In this document: positions 11,801 through 24,085 of the stretch, piece after piece
Numbering within the stretch: position 1 is the first letter of the stretch
Layout: every line of letters begins with the position of its first letter
From: Welwitschia mirabilis
Lineage: Eukaryota; Gnetophyta; Gnetopsida; Welwitschiales
DNA: 60,009 nt
Direction: 5' to 3'
Assembly (NCBI GenBank): GCA_051453625.1
Contig: JBOZIK010000001.1
Span: 164,756,098-164,816,106 of the forward strand
Program-made: the position numbers and the translations under genes
The notes under the pieces: generated by a model
What the model was told of the DNA's origin: nothing
Databases searched by the model: none
What the model saw: the letters and a program-made list of their open reading frames with translations, nothing else

Positions 11801-13715
11801 ACATTATTTTGTAAGGCTCACTAATTATCCATCTCTTCCATTTTACTATGAGTTTATGGTACTTACCAATTCTGGATGGTAGCCTTTCATATAAACAAGA
11901 ATAAGAGATCTTTATTATTCCATTATTTTGGTTGAGATTAGATGAATCTTTACTTCTTAAGAGGAAGTCATCTTTGTATTTGGGTTCTTCTGTTAAGGCT
12001 TCATTCATTTGATGTTTCCAATTTGGAATCAAATAAAGAAAAGATGGTTTTTATACTTTCATGATGTGTTATTTCTTTCAATAATTCATAATTATGACAT
12101 CACTTCTAAATTAGGATAATGCATTGATAACTCCTTTTAGGTGTTATGAATATAAAAAAAGAAAAAAGAAAAGTGAGAGCAAATAAATTCAAGAAAAAAT
12201 ATTGAAGCTCTTTACTAGTACATTTGTCTATGATTATTTCTATTTTGTTTAGTTAACTACATCAGCACTAGAGATTCCTACTAATAATGCATTTTTAATG
12301 ATTCATTTGTAATATATTCAATGTCATCAGTGCTATAGACACTTGTTAGAAATGTAGCACTGACTTCTTCATGTACAACATGTTAAATATGTTAGAAGAA
12401 GATTTTATAATACTAAATGCTTAATATGATCAAATTCTTAAAGAGTGTCACTCATGATTGTAGAAGGGAAAAATTGAAAAGGAATTAGAGGAGAATTAGA
12501 GACTTCGTATGATTTACTTCGGTTAACATCTATTACTTAAAGATCTTTTTACTACTTATGCATTAATAAACTTCATTAATGTCTTATCTTGTTTTAACTT
12601 AGATTCATAATTAAAGAAAATTATTTAGGCCATTAATTTAGTTTCATAGTCTCATTCATTCATATGATGCATGATAGGATCTTACTTGTATTTCCATCCA
12701 CTTCATTTCCATTCATTTCACCGTTTCATATCACATGCATTCACTTTTTCATATCTGTGAGAAAGCACACTTGAAAGAACATCTATGTATGTTATGATGA
12801 GACCTCTTCTTTCATGAGTCATACTAGGACCAAACTAGTCTAGATTGGCATTGAAATCAAATGATCCTTACTCTTTGATCTTATCTAATTTTTATTTACT
12901 CCAAGCTTTTTTGTCATTTCATCATCTCACCTATTACATTTTTATAATTCCTACATCTTTTTCTGTTCTTTATCTAAAACTCAAGAGCAGTGACCTCACA
13001 AAACCAATCCTATTATAATCCCTCACTATTACCACTATTACTTTCTCTTTGTACATATTACTCTTCTTTATACAGATTTTCTTCATGTCCATCGTCATCT
13101 TAGTTAATTGGTAGGTTATGATCATTTATAGAATTAGACTATAACTTGGTCTTTATCCCTTTTTTACCTATTTCTTCATCATTTTCTTTTTCACTTTTTT
13201 CCCCTCACTTTTACCTTTCTTCCTCTTCATTCTTTATCTTTTCTCTTTATCTATCACTTTCATTTACAATAGTCATTTGTGAAGCCTCATCTTGGCCATT
13301 TTTCATAGAATTACTTTTCACTTTTACCCTTCTTTTATGTAATTCTAGACATAGGTGGCATTATTTTCACTTTTCATACCTTGCATCTACTGCTTTTTAG
13401 CATATTCCTTTGCTTGACTACATAAAATGGCATTGTTATCTTTCATAACTTATTGTCATATGTGTATTTCCTTCTCCATCATATAAACTTTAAGGATAAA
13501 GTTTAACTTGATGGGAGAAATTAGCAATTGACTTTGAATTTTTGCTTTTCATGCTTCATTCATCTTATTTAAGTGGAATTAGCCTAAAAAATGTCTCAAG
13601 CTTTTCTTATTTTTTCCTCATATTTGTTTATTACTTTAATTATTTCCACTTGCACATTTTTCATGTCATTCAACTTTATCACATATTTTACTAAGACATT
13701 GACAAAAGATTGATT
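11801..13715 (+). mobile_element. Copy A 3' internal region
   Basis: It begins with a reading segment continuing from the integrase end (a HYFVRLTNYPSLPFYYEFM-like block at 11803-11860) that is shared with copies B and C. The rest is noncoding and matches copy B at 14366-16330 block by block. It ends in ACAAAAGATTGATT at the gap, which corresponds to a point about 40 bases before the LTR start in copy B. Open frames near 13146-13400 are Phe/Ser-rich low-complexity artefacts. Confidence 0.65.
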
Positions 13716-13815
13716 NNNNNNNNNNNNNNNNNNNNNNNNNNNNNNNNNNNNNNNNNNNNNNNNNNNNNNNNNNNNNNNNNNNNNNNNNNNNNNNNNNNNN
13801 NNNNNNNNNNNNNNN
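13716..13815. other. Assembly gap, 100 N
   Basis: The 100 N lie between the near-complete copy A and copy B. Copy B resumes in the middle of the internal region, so a whole LTR plus leader is missing between them if they are separate elements. Confidence 0.95.
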
Positions 13816-14365
13816 TGTTTTGTCTAAAGCTACAAACCTCATTTTTCATCTAGTTCTTAACTAAAGCAAACTATAAAGGATTACCTTCAATTTTAATACT
13901 TATATTTCCCTTTATGTAGTACTTAATCTCATTATGCATGTAAATGGGATTTTAACATCTCTTCATATAATGATCATCCTCTATCTTACTTTCATGGATT
14001 TGAATCTAAAGATCTTTACTCTTACCCTTCATAACTTTATGAATTCTCTTTACCTTTCGCCATTTCTTATAACTCTTATTTCTTATTCACTTATCAATTC
14101 TATTCATCTTATAATACTTATTCTACATTTTCTTATGGATTTCCTTCATCCTATCCTTTATCTTTTGATGAATGCCCTCCATTCTATCCTTCATCCTTCA
14201 AAACTAGTGTTTCTTGATGGTATCTCTTTCATGAAATTACCTAAGCTTCACCACTTGTATAATCGTCTTCTTAATCCCTTTTACTTAAGTAATCCTAAAT
14301 TCTATTCACATCAAAGAATAAGCCATCACTATTTGAAACCTTATCATCCACCTCTTTCATCATGA
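13816..14365 (+). pseudogene. Copy B gag-like stretch fused to integrase C-terminal end
   Basis: This is the counterpart of 11250-11800, closely similar by eye. A Tyr/Ser/Pro-rich gag-like frame ends in a SFDECPPFYPSSFK segment near 14165-14205 and passes straight into VSLDGISFMKLPK..LYNRLLNPFY near 14208-14285. The gag-integrase junction is at the same place as in copy A, so both descend from one deleted ancestor. The 5' LTR, primer site and leader are absent because the copy begins at the gap. Confidence 0.65.
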
Positions 14366-16364
14366 CATTATTTTATAAGGCTTACAAATTATCCATCTCT
14401 TCCATTTTACTATGATTTTATGTGACTTACTATTTTTGGATAGTAACCTTTCATATAAATAAGAATAAGAAATATTTGTTACTCCATGATTTTGATTGAG
14501 ATTAGAAGAATCCTTACTTTTTAAGAAGAAGTTATCTTTGTATTTGAGTTATTTTGTTAAGTCTTTCATTCATTTAATGTTTCCAATTTGGAATCAAAGA
14601 AAGAAAAGATGGTTTTAATCCTTTCATGATCTGTTCTTTGTTTTAAGAATTTATAGGGATGATATCACTTATAAATTAGGATAATGCATTGATGACTCCT
14701 TTCAGGTGTTATGAATTTAAAAAAAGGAAAAAAAAAAGTGAGAGAAAATAAATTCAAGAAAAAATCTTAAAGATCTTCACTAGTACATTTGTCCATGATT
14801 ATTTCTAATTTGTTTAGTTAACTACATTAGCACTAGAGATGCCTACTAATAATGCATTTCTAATGATTTATTTGTGATATATTGAATGGCATCAGGACTA
14901 TAGATGCTTATTAGAAATGTACATTAGCATTAGATATGCATTTCTAATGATTCATTTGTGATATACTCAATGGCATCAGGACCATAGATACTTGTTAGAA
15001 ATGTAGCCCTGATTTCTTCATGTACAATATGTTAAATCTGTTAGAAGAAAATTTTATAACACTGAATGCTTAATATGATCAAATTCTTGAAGCATGTCAC
15101 TCATGATTGTAGAAGGGAAAAATTAAAAAGGAATTAGAGTAGAATTAGAGACTTCTTATGATTTACTTGTTTTAACATCTATTACTCGAAGATATTTTTA
15201 CTACTCATGCATCAATACACTTCATTAATGTCTTATCTTATTTTGATTTAGATCCATAATTAAATAAAATTATTTAGGCCATTGATTTAGTTTCATAGTA
15301 TCATTTATTCATATAATGCATGATAGGATCTTATTGGTTTACTTTTCCATCTCTCTGAGAAAGCACATTTGAAGGAACATCTATGTTTGTTATGATGAGA
15401 CCTCTCCTTTCATGACTGATGCTAGGACCAAATTAGTTTAGATTGTTATTGAAATGAAATCAAATGATCCTTAGGCTTTGATTTTACATAAGTTTTATTT
15501 ACTTCAAGCTTTTTTGTTATTTCATCATCTCACCTCTTACATTTTTGTAATTCCTACATCTTTTTTTTTTTTTGACTATCTAAAACTCAAGATCATCTAC
15601 CTCAAAGAACTAACACTACTATAAACCCTCACTAGTACCACTATTACTTTCTCTTTATACATCTTACACTTCTTTACGTAGATTTTCTTCATGTTCATAG
15701 TCATCTTGGTTCATTAGTAGGTTATAATCATTCATAGAATTAGACTGTAAGTTGATCTTTATCCCTTTTTTATCTCATTTTAAATTTGCTTCATCATCTT
15801 CTTCTTCACTTTGTTTTTTTTCCTTCCTCGCTTTTACTTTTCTTCCTCTTCATTCTTTATCTTTGCTCTCTATCCATCACTTTAATCTACAATAGTCATT
15901 TGTAAAGCCTCATCATTTGACCATTTCTCATAAAATTCTTTTTCACTTTTACCCTTCTTTTATGTAATTCTAAACATAGGTGGCATTAATTTCACTTTTC
16001 ATACCTTGTTCTACTACTTTTTAGCATATTCCTTAGCTCAACTACATAAAATTGCATTGTTATCTTTCATAACTTATTATCATATGTGCATTTCCTTCTC
16101 CATCATATAAACTTTAAGGGTAAAGTTCAACTTGGTGGGAGGAAATCATTAATTCACTTTGAAATTTTGATTTTTATGCTTCATTCATCTTATTTAAGTG
16201 GAATTAGCCTAAAAGTGTCTTTTCTTTTTTTCATCATATTTGTTTACTACTTCAACAATTTCTAGTTGCACATTTTTCATGTTATTTAACTTTATCACAC
16301 ATTTTACTAATAGATTAACAAAAGATTGGTTAGGGGATATGTTAACACATAAAAAAGTAACATT
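14366..16364 (+). mobile_element. Copy B 3' internal region with a local tandem duplication
   Basis: It matches copy A (11801-13715) and more distantly copy C (39531-41373). At about 14826-15008 a segment of roughly 90 bases beginning ATTAGCA(C/T)TAGA and ending TTAGAAATGTA is present twice in tandem. Copies A and C have it once. The end near 16321-16364 (AAAGATTGGTTAGGGGATATG) precedes the LTR and is where a polypurine tract would be expected. Confidence 0.65.
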
Positions 16365-17697
16365 TATCTCAAGTATTTTAGGTCATTTTAGCATAGTTGA
16401 GTTGTTAATAATTTTTTGAATTTAATCATTATATTTTTTTTTACCTTTTTAATCAAAAAACTAATTTTATTCTTTGGCAGATGGCGTTTTCAGATTTATA
16501 GCTGCATAAGGAAGTATATGGAAAAAACTGAGCATGAACAGGATTAAAAAATAGTGCCATCTATTATTGTTCATAGTATAACTAATCATTCTTAGAGTTT
16601 GAAACTCATCTTTACATTCATGGATTATCTTCCTATGCTAAGTTCATTGAGCTTATAGATTACTTGATTTGAAGAATAAAATTTTTCCATAAATATTTCT
16701 AAGAGAAAACCCCTTAATTTAATTCCATTTCTAAAGAATGATCCTATTAGGCCTTGGAAACCCTAATTTATAATTTAAATAATCTTATAAATAGATTTCT
16801 TTCATTCTTGAAGTCATTCAATATCATATTGATACAAAGGAATTCGAAAATGCTTACTTTCTAAGATTCCCTTTTAGGGATGAGGTAGCCTTGCAAGCCT
16901 AGCAGGACATTTTTATTATTATGGTTTGTTCCTTTCTTTGATATACCCTAGTTTGTTTTAGTTACTAAAATCTAATTTCATTCTAAATTTGAGTTTTTGA
17001 TAGCTAGTGTGTATGTTTTTCATACTTGTTATGATTGAATAAGGTTAAAGTTCTTCATGCTGAAAGTAATATTATCAGTTTTTATTCTTAATATAATTTC
17101 TTGATATTAAGTGCGTATAGTTTTTCATACTTGTTATGTTTAAATAGGGTTAAAGTTATTTATGCCTTTTAAGTAAAGTTCTAGGTAATCCTTCTTATTT
17201 GGTTGCTATCATTTAATGTTTCTTAAAACTAACAATCCTAATTAGCATGCTTATAGAGTAAGCTATGAGAGCTTTAAGAACTTAAAGTATCTACAAAAGC
17301 TTAAGCTTCATTATATATTTCTATAAATCTAGATTTGAGTAAAACTATTATCATTAAGGGTTGTAGTCATTACAAAAAGATGTACATATTGGTTTTCTTG
17401 TGGTTATGTTTATTTCCTAGCTTACATTTTTGGTTAATCATACATATTTCCCTTTTATTCTTGTAATATTATATATTTCTGTGATAGCTAAAGAAGTGAT
17501 TTGTGCATGCTTATCTGTTTATGTTACCTCATTTATCCCTTAGAAAGAATGAAACTTGACTATATTACAAATGCAAGTCCTAGTTTATTTATTGATAGTT
17601 GGATTTGATCATGCAAGATTTGTATCCCTAAGGTGATCTTCCATATTTCCCATATATTAGTGATATATATGAGCATAGCCAAATTTCACCATGAACA
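16365..17697 (+). mobile_element. 3' LTR of copy B
   Basis: It begins TATCTCAAG, probably a decayed TGTC.CAAG, and ends CCATGAACA, giving about 1333 bases with a TG...CA-like frame. A CTTATAAATAG box lies at 16784. The order of conserved blocks agrees with the LTRs of copies A and C. Its length agrees with the 3' LTR of copy C (about 1256). Confidence 0.7.
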
Positions 17698-20600
17698 TGG
17701 AGGGCAAATGAATTTTATTAAAGCAAAAGAACATTCTCCTTTCTTCTAGGACAAACTAACTAATTCCATAACAATTCATTGAATTAACATTATGGAATCT
17801 CTTTAAAGAAAATTGATAGGAACTATGTGTATATGTATATATAAAATTTTTAAAAACATATAATAATACTCACCTAAAATTTTTATTCATTAATAAAGTC
17901 TTATTACAAAACTTTCAAACTTACAACTCACACTAATTGAAGTAGAAAATAGAAATCTAAGTTATTCAAGAATAAGCAAAGTTACTTTTAATTACAATGG
18001 TTTTGAAAAGATAAGTGGGTTTTCACTAGCATCTTGAATCAACCTAAAAACTTATTTTTTTAACTAATTTCCAACTCCCTAAAGATTCAAATGAAAAATG
18101 CAACAAATGCATTTCACTAGAAGTATTAGATATCATAATTATTTCCTATGAAGTAAATTTATAGAAACTAAGATAAGCCTTGCATTTCACAAAGCTAAAT
18201 GCAAAATTATTAACTTAATGTAGGATTTGTATCTTGTAATTCATCTATTTTTCTTTCTAATTCTTGTAGATAATTGCTAACTTACTTAAAGAGATATTAT
18301 AAACTAATTCTTCTGGGTTATATAGTATTTGCAATTTATTAGTCCTTAGCCTTAGATATTCACTAACTAGATGATGCATCATAAGCCTAAAACAAGAAGG
18401 TATTACATCATGATTGAATCTATGATTATCATTCTCGATAGTAGAATAATCTAGTATGTCTAAAACTTTAGGAATAAACTTTTAAGTGCAAAGACGTCTT
18501 AACCATGTTCTCTGTCTTAAGAGAAAGTTAAGGATAGATGAGTTTAACACTCTAAATGAACATGTCTATTTGAGTTAAACCATAATTAAACAAGAATATT
18601 TTCATCCTTTGGATGCTTGAGATAATAATAGAAGAAGAAGGAAAAGTAGAACGATCTCTAGAATTAGAAGCTATAATTAGACTAATCTAAGTTGCAGAAC
18701 ACTTTAAGAAGACTTACTTAAGAAAATGATGGTTTTTTAATAAGAGGAGTATTTCTTATATAGCTATTTTTTTCCAGATTCTTTCATAAGTATTCTTTGT
18801 TTAAACTCTATAATATGACAAGTGTCAAGACAATAAGATTATGCAAAGTAGAAAATAAATCAAAATAAAATATCATTTCTTACAATGAGCTATATACCTA
18901 AATTACATTTATTTTATCCAATTACAAAGATTCATTATTGATTACCTAATCCTTTATTAATTAAACTAATTAATTTTTCATCTAAAGCTAAAACTTTAGA
19001 ATGAACTTTAGACCAATATGATTTTTAGGATTTTCCGTTTTAATTAACATTGGGAAATAGTTAACATTAGAAAAATTAATTCATTCTCTAAGGCCAAAAC
19101 ACTTAGGAAATTTTTTTGATTAATCTATGTTAGCTGAAGGAGGGCATTGACTTTTGAAAGATTCTTCTACTTTCTTCCTTAATTTCATCTCATCATTTTC
19201 ATTTCTTATTATTTATATCAAATTCAAATGTAGTGGAATTTAAGCTTGAATACATTAAAGAACCCATTCGAATGTCAAGGTGCCACAATACATAACAACT
19301 AAATACAACACTAAAATGTAAAGACATCTTCGATAACCCTAGGGTGTTTAAAGATTTTCTTCAAGATCCAAGTCATTGTACTAGCTTAGACACCTAAGTA
19401 TACTTACTTAATTACTCTCTCTCCTCTTAACCCATAACTTGAAAACCCCTTTAACTATGAAGTGCCTTCTTTGAATTGCATCAATAACTTTCTTCCATAT
19501 CATTACAATGTTATTTCTCTCTTAAAATAAATGGACATTTTGATTGTTAAGTACCCTCTTTCAACTTATTAGGTCACTTCTTGATTTGTAAAGATAATCC
19601 ATTTCATCAATAGTAAATTCCACTTTAATGCCTAGAATCTCACTAAACTAGTATTAATGTAAGAGTTACATAAAATAATCATGTGCTGACAGATTTCATG
19701 ACCTATAAATTTTCTTCTCATGGTGATACGCTTAGTAGTAGCTTCTTTCTCTAGTAAGAACTTTTATTTATTGCATTCAAAAGAATGCCTAAGTTTATTA
19801 GGGATAGGAGTTAAAAATAGACTCAAACTCAAAACTTGTATGATTTATTTAAATTAAAACTTACACTAGAAGCTATTTATTAATTTTACAAGTCAAATAT
19901 TCCTAAGAAATTAAGGTTAGAACTAGTTCTATTTTACAAAATGCAAATTCATCTATTTAGAAAATTTCAAAGGGTTACACTTACATCCTTGTTTAGCATA
20001 TTTTAAGCAAAGAATTTTTGAGTTAGGATGGTGGAATTTGTTGACCTTAAATGGAAAATACAATGTAAAGATAGTATTTGAATTTCATAAGAATATGAAA
20101 TATGTTAAAGATGATAACGTTATCAGTATAAACATAAGAAACACTAGACTTACTTTCTCTCAAAAATATATCAAATAGATACTTTAACTTCCAAATCAAA
20201 GAAGACCTATTGAAAGCTCAAATTGGAACAAAAATACTAAGTTAATCATGTGCTTATTTAGAAAAGTTTCAAGTAAAGAATGAAGATCAATGAAAACTCT
20301 AAACCTAGAGTATTTGAAATAACTTGAATTATGTATATTAATGTAGTTCCCATCTTAGCAAATAAAATGAAATGAGTTTGACTAGGCCATATCTGGTAGA
20401 AGCTATCAAAAATATTATAAAATAGAAAAATATCGATATATTCTAGAATTTAATTAGAAATATATCAAAAATGAGAAATATAAAAATATCTAGAGTCATT
20501 AGTTAAATGTTGTATCTTTAATAATAAGGATCCTTAGAGCAAAAGGGGTAAACTATCAAGTAAATAAACCTTGCATTAAATTGACTAACCAATCTTTATT

Positions 20601-21299
20601 TTATCTAAAGAAATTAAGTGTTCTAAAGAAAAAGGAAGAATAAAGTTTAGCTAAGAAATAATCCATACATAGGAAAGTCAACCATTTTCCATCCCTAAGA
20701 CACGTAATTTTCCATTTTAAGCTTTGAAATCAAGGGGAATTATGAGACCCACTTTATACAAAACTAAAAGCTTTAAAGGTTGCTTTGGATAATTGTATAA
20801 GACCCAAATTTAATTAAGGTATTAAATAATTACTTAATATATTTATGTAGTTTTGTAATAATGAGATCATGAAATTTTGCCAAATAGAAATCTATTACTT
20901 TAACAGGAATTACGGAGGTCATGTATTTTACGACTAAGGGACTAAAAAGGACAAAGAAATAGTAATAATAATACTTCTTTTGAAAGTCACAATGAAGGAT
21001 TACAAATAAAAGACTATTAAAGAAATGGTGAAAACCATATATTGGAAGCAAATTTAGTTATAATTAGAAATTTATTTGAATTATTAATAAATTATGAAGA
21101 TATTTTAACCGGGACCACATTTTCTCTATAGTTTAATAAATAATTGGTCATTATAGTTCCAAATAATATTCAACGTTGTCCACCCCATAAATTTTAACAT
21201 ATGATTGAGAATAAGGGAGGTCAAAGAATTTGAATTACTATAATATTTTGAAATTAAGTTCTTATAAAATGTTATAAGTGAACATCAAGGTTATTTAAA
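17698..21299. other. No recognised gene; AT-rich
   Basis: I read both strands and found no coding frame of convincing length or family match, no tRNA-like element and no tandem array. It may be old, unrecognisable repeat. Confidence 0.4.
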
Positions 21300-22600
21300 G
21301 AAGGAGGATGGCATATACGGTGTGCATTTCAAGGCTAATAGCGTTGATTTGGCTTCTCAAGTGCTTCCTTAACCTTTATGAGTGAAGTGTATAATAATTT
21401 TTCATATAATTTCTTAAGGCGGTGCTCCTACCGTTGTTTTATCAGTTGGCCACGCGGTCCTCATGTAGACCCCCTTGCTACTTCAATCATCTGCCATAGG
21501 ATCCGCTTCCCCCTCAGCAAGCCACGCCATCAGTGATTTCTGCCACCTCCTTTTCTCATGTGAGCCCTTCCTTCTTGTCAGTTTTTCTTTTAAATTAATT
21601 GTGGCCTTTCCTTTCCATAAGGTTTGGAAATTTATTATATTTTGATGATGTCGTAAAGGTCGTTTTAATGAGAAGATCCAGCAGCCCCACTAAAGTAACA
21701 GTTGTACGCCACACACGGCCCCCTTTCGTTTACGGCGTTTCCTCATACATTCACCGTTTTAGCACTGACTCACTGCTATTTAATTCGTGTGGGCCCTTCT
21801 CAAAGCGACCATTATTCAAAGTAAACAACCCTTTCTCTTTAATAAACGTTAATTATATGATGAGCTGGATGAAAGGAGGTAATGTTTATTAAAGTAAATT
21901 ATGGCTACTCATCGCCGCAGGCCCACCCTTCTTTTTCATGTGGCTCTCCTTTTCTATAACGACTTTTTTTAATTAAAAATTCCCCTTCTTTTTAGAGCAT
22001 AAGGTAATATGATATAAAAATTTGATGAGCTAATACAAAAGCAAATTTGATGGCTTCTCACCAGTGTAATAATTTGTACTGCCTCCTATTTGCGGGTCCA
22101 TGTTTCCTATGTGGACTCCCTCCTCTTCAATGCGTCCCTTCATATTAATGGCCCCCTTTTCTTTTCTCTTCTCAAAAGCATTCATCTTTGAATTAACCCC
22201 CCCTTTCTTTAATAATTCCTTGATATTATTTTTTAGTTTATTTAATGGAAAAGAGGTATGGCCCACTTAAAATACCGACAGAAGACCTTAAAGGCGGCGA
22301 GAGCCTTTCTTCTTAATATTATTTGGAGCGGGCTAAACAGTCTTCTATCTCTTATTAAATGAGGTGTACAAGTGAAATGCACACCACAAGTTGGAAATGT
22401 GCATGCAACATGTCATCACTCCAACGCACACAGTACACAAATTTTATGGCGGTGGCTACCTTTCTATACGTCATCGTTTTTCCTAAGTAGGTCCCTCTTC
22501 CTTGTAGTCTTTTGTTCTTTTTGATACCCCTCCCTTTCCATATGTTATAATAATATACCATATATAAAACAATATGTATGATGGTAGTTAACATAAAATT
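21300..22600. repeat. GC-richer block with recurring ATGTGG-CCC motifs
   Basis: The block is visibly richer in G and C than its surroundings. A motif close to (C/T)ATGTGG(A/C)(C/T)(C/T)CCC, followed by a pyrimidine run and often TTTTTTAATTAA, recurs at about 21463, 21557, 21788, 21938, 22109 and 22484 with irregular spacing. GGTGTGCATTTC at 21318 recurs inverted as GAAATGCACACC near 22375. Possible open frames at 21599-21892 and on the minus strand at 22030-22266 and 22355-22621 match nothing I know. The block could be a degenerate minisatellite, the body of an unknown transposon, or a CpG-bearing low-copy segment. Confidence 0.45.
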
Positions 22601-22710
22601 TTGCCTAATTAACCTAAGCATGAGCCCTTAATAATTATATTAGGAAGTATAAATATTTTAGAGAGGGGTAAGTTTGACATTTTACATTTCTATACAATCA
22701 ATGAACTTAT

Positions 22711-22732
22711 ATATATATATATATATATATAT
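22711..22732. repeat. (AT)n microsatellite
   Basis: An uninterrupted AT run just left of the plastid-derived fragment. Confidence 0.9.
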
Positions 22733-22808
22733 TTCCTTTATAATTCTATATTTATATATTTTATATTTCCTTTATTATTCTACTGAGGGTCGTGAACTTC
22801 TTTTCTTA

Positions 22809-22886
22809 GAGAAAAGCAATAACGGTATCTGAGGAATAAGCATCGGCTAACTCTGTGCCAGCAACCGTGGTAATAGAGAGTACAAT
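22809..22886 (+). pseudogene. rrn16: Plastid 16S rRNA fragment inserted in nuclear DNA
   Basis: GAGGAATAAGCATCGGCTAA followed by CTCTGTGCCAGCAACCGTGG is the highly conserved 530-loop region of small-subunit rRNA. The CTCTGTGCC form is typical of plastids. Two differences from the universal CAGCAGCCGCGG are transitions. Only about 78 bases are recognisable, and the flanks are AT-rich nuclear-type DNA. I infer an old nuclear plastid insertion, not a functional rRNA gene. A mitochondrial or bacterial source is less likely. Confidence 0.8.
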
Positions 22887-23132
22887 AAGTTATATTTAAA
22901 GATATAAATTCAATACTTTCTAATAAGAATATGGAAGTTTTTCAAGAAATTTGCAAGAATTTCATAAGAACAAATTATCACATTTTTTATTACAATATTA
23001 TTCAAGAAAGATATATATCACAAAACTTTCAGATATACCACATTAAACATATTTCAAGTTTCAAGGTATTCTAAGGTCACCAAATAATTACAACATATGA
23101 GATATACAAGATCCATGAGAGGATTACACGTT
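22887..23132. other. No recognised feature up to the gap
   Basis: AT-rich sequence between the plastid fragment and a gap, with no coding frame. Confidence 0.4.
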
Positions 23133-23808
23133 NNNNNNNNNNNNNNNNNNNNNNNNNNNNNNNNNNNNNNNNNNNNNNNNNNNNNNNNNNNNNNNNNNNN
23201 NNNNNNNNNNNNNNNNNNNNNNNNNNNNNNNNNNNNNNNNNNNNNNNNNNNNNNNNNNNNNNNNNNNNNNNNNNNNNNNNNNNNNNNNNNNNNNNNNNNN
23301 NNNNNNNNNNNNNNNNNNNNNNNNNNNNNNNNNNNNNNNNNNNNNNNNNNNNNNNNNNNNNNNNNNNNNNNNNNNNNNNNNNNNNNNNNNNNNNNNNNNN
23401 NNNNNNNNNNNNNNNNNNNNNNNNNNNNNNNNNNNNNNNNNNNNNNNNNNNNNNNNNNNNNNNNNNNNNNNNNNNNNNNNNNNNNNNNNNNNNNNNNNNN
23501 NNNNNNNNNNNNNNNNNNNNNNNNNNNNNNNNNNNNNNNNNNNNNNNNNNNNNNNNNNNNNNNNNNNNNNNNNNNNNNNNNNNNNNNNNNNNNNNNNNNN
23601 NNNNNNNNNNNNNNNNNNNNNNNNNNNNNNNNNNNNNNNNNNNNNNNNNNNNNNNNNNNNNNNNNNNNNNNNNNNNNNNNNNNNNNNNNNNNNNNNNNNN
23701 NNNNNNNNNNNNNNNNNNNNNNNNNNNNNNNNNNNNNNNNNNNNNNNNNNNNNNNNNNNNNNNNNNNNNNNNNNNNNNNNNNNNNNNNNNNNNNNNNNNN
23801 NNNNNNNN
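23133..23808. other. Assembly gap, 676 N
   Basis: The length is not a round number, so the gap size was probably estimated. Apparent open frames here are made of N and carry no information. Confidence 0.95.
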
Positions 23809-23840
23809 AAATGAAATAAGAACAAATAGTTTTTAATAAA

Positions 23841-23843
<3 letters not shown>

Positions 23844-23879
<36 letters not shown>
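23844..23879. repeat. (TA)n microsatellite
   Basis: A TA run of about 36 bases next to the gap. Confidence 0.9.
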
Positions 23880-23882
<3 letters not shown>

Positions 23883-23886
23883 TCCT

Positions 23887-24085
23887 GCACCACTTAATTT
23901 GGTGATTTGTGGAATTCACTGCCTCATTTGACGTTGTGTGGATTTCTCATTCTTCACTTTCTTATTTAGTAATCTATGGAATCCACTGTCTCATTAAGTA
24001 ATTTATGGATCTATCAATCCCACAACCTCATTTGGCAATCTGTGGGTTCTTACATTGCACTGCCTCATTTGGTGATCTGAAGATC
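23887..24085 (+). repeat. Minisatellite, about six units of CTGCCTCATTTGGTGATCTG
   Basis: Units near CTGCCTCATTTGGTGATCTG followed by TGGA..TC recur at about 23887, 23920, 23958, 23986, 24026 and 24060, with 28-40 base spacing and many substitutions. Such arrays often lie inside LTRs of large plant Gypsy elements, and here it may be an LTR part. Confidence 0.7.

Noticed and set aside
11313-11801. 162-codon open frame as a membrane protein
   Set aside because: The frame that aligns with gag in copies C and D is a different one. The Leu/Ile-rich open frame is its shadow, and recurs in copy B only because the DNA is homologous.
23097-23825. Open frames of over 230 codons on both strands
   Set aside because: They consist of N translated as X across an assembly gap.
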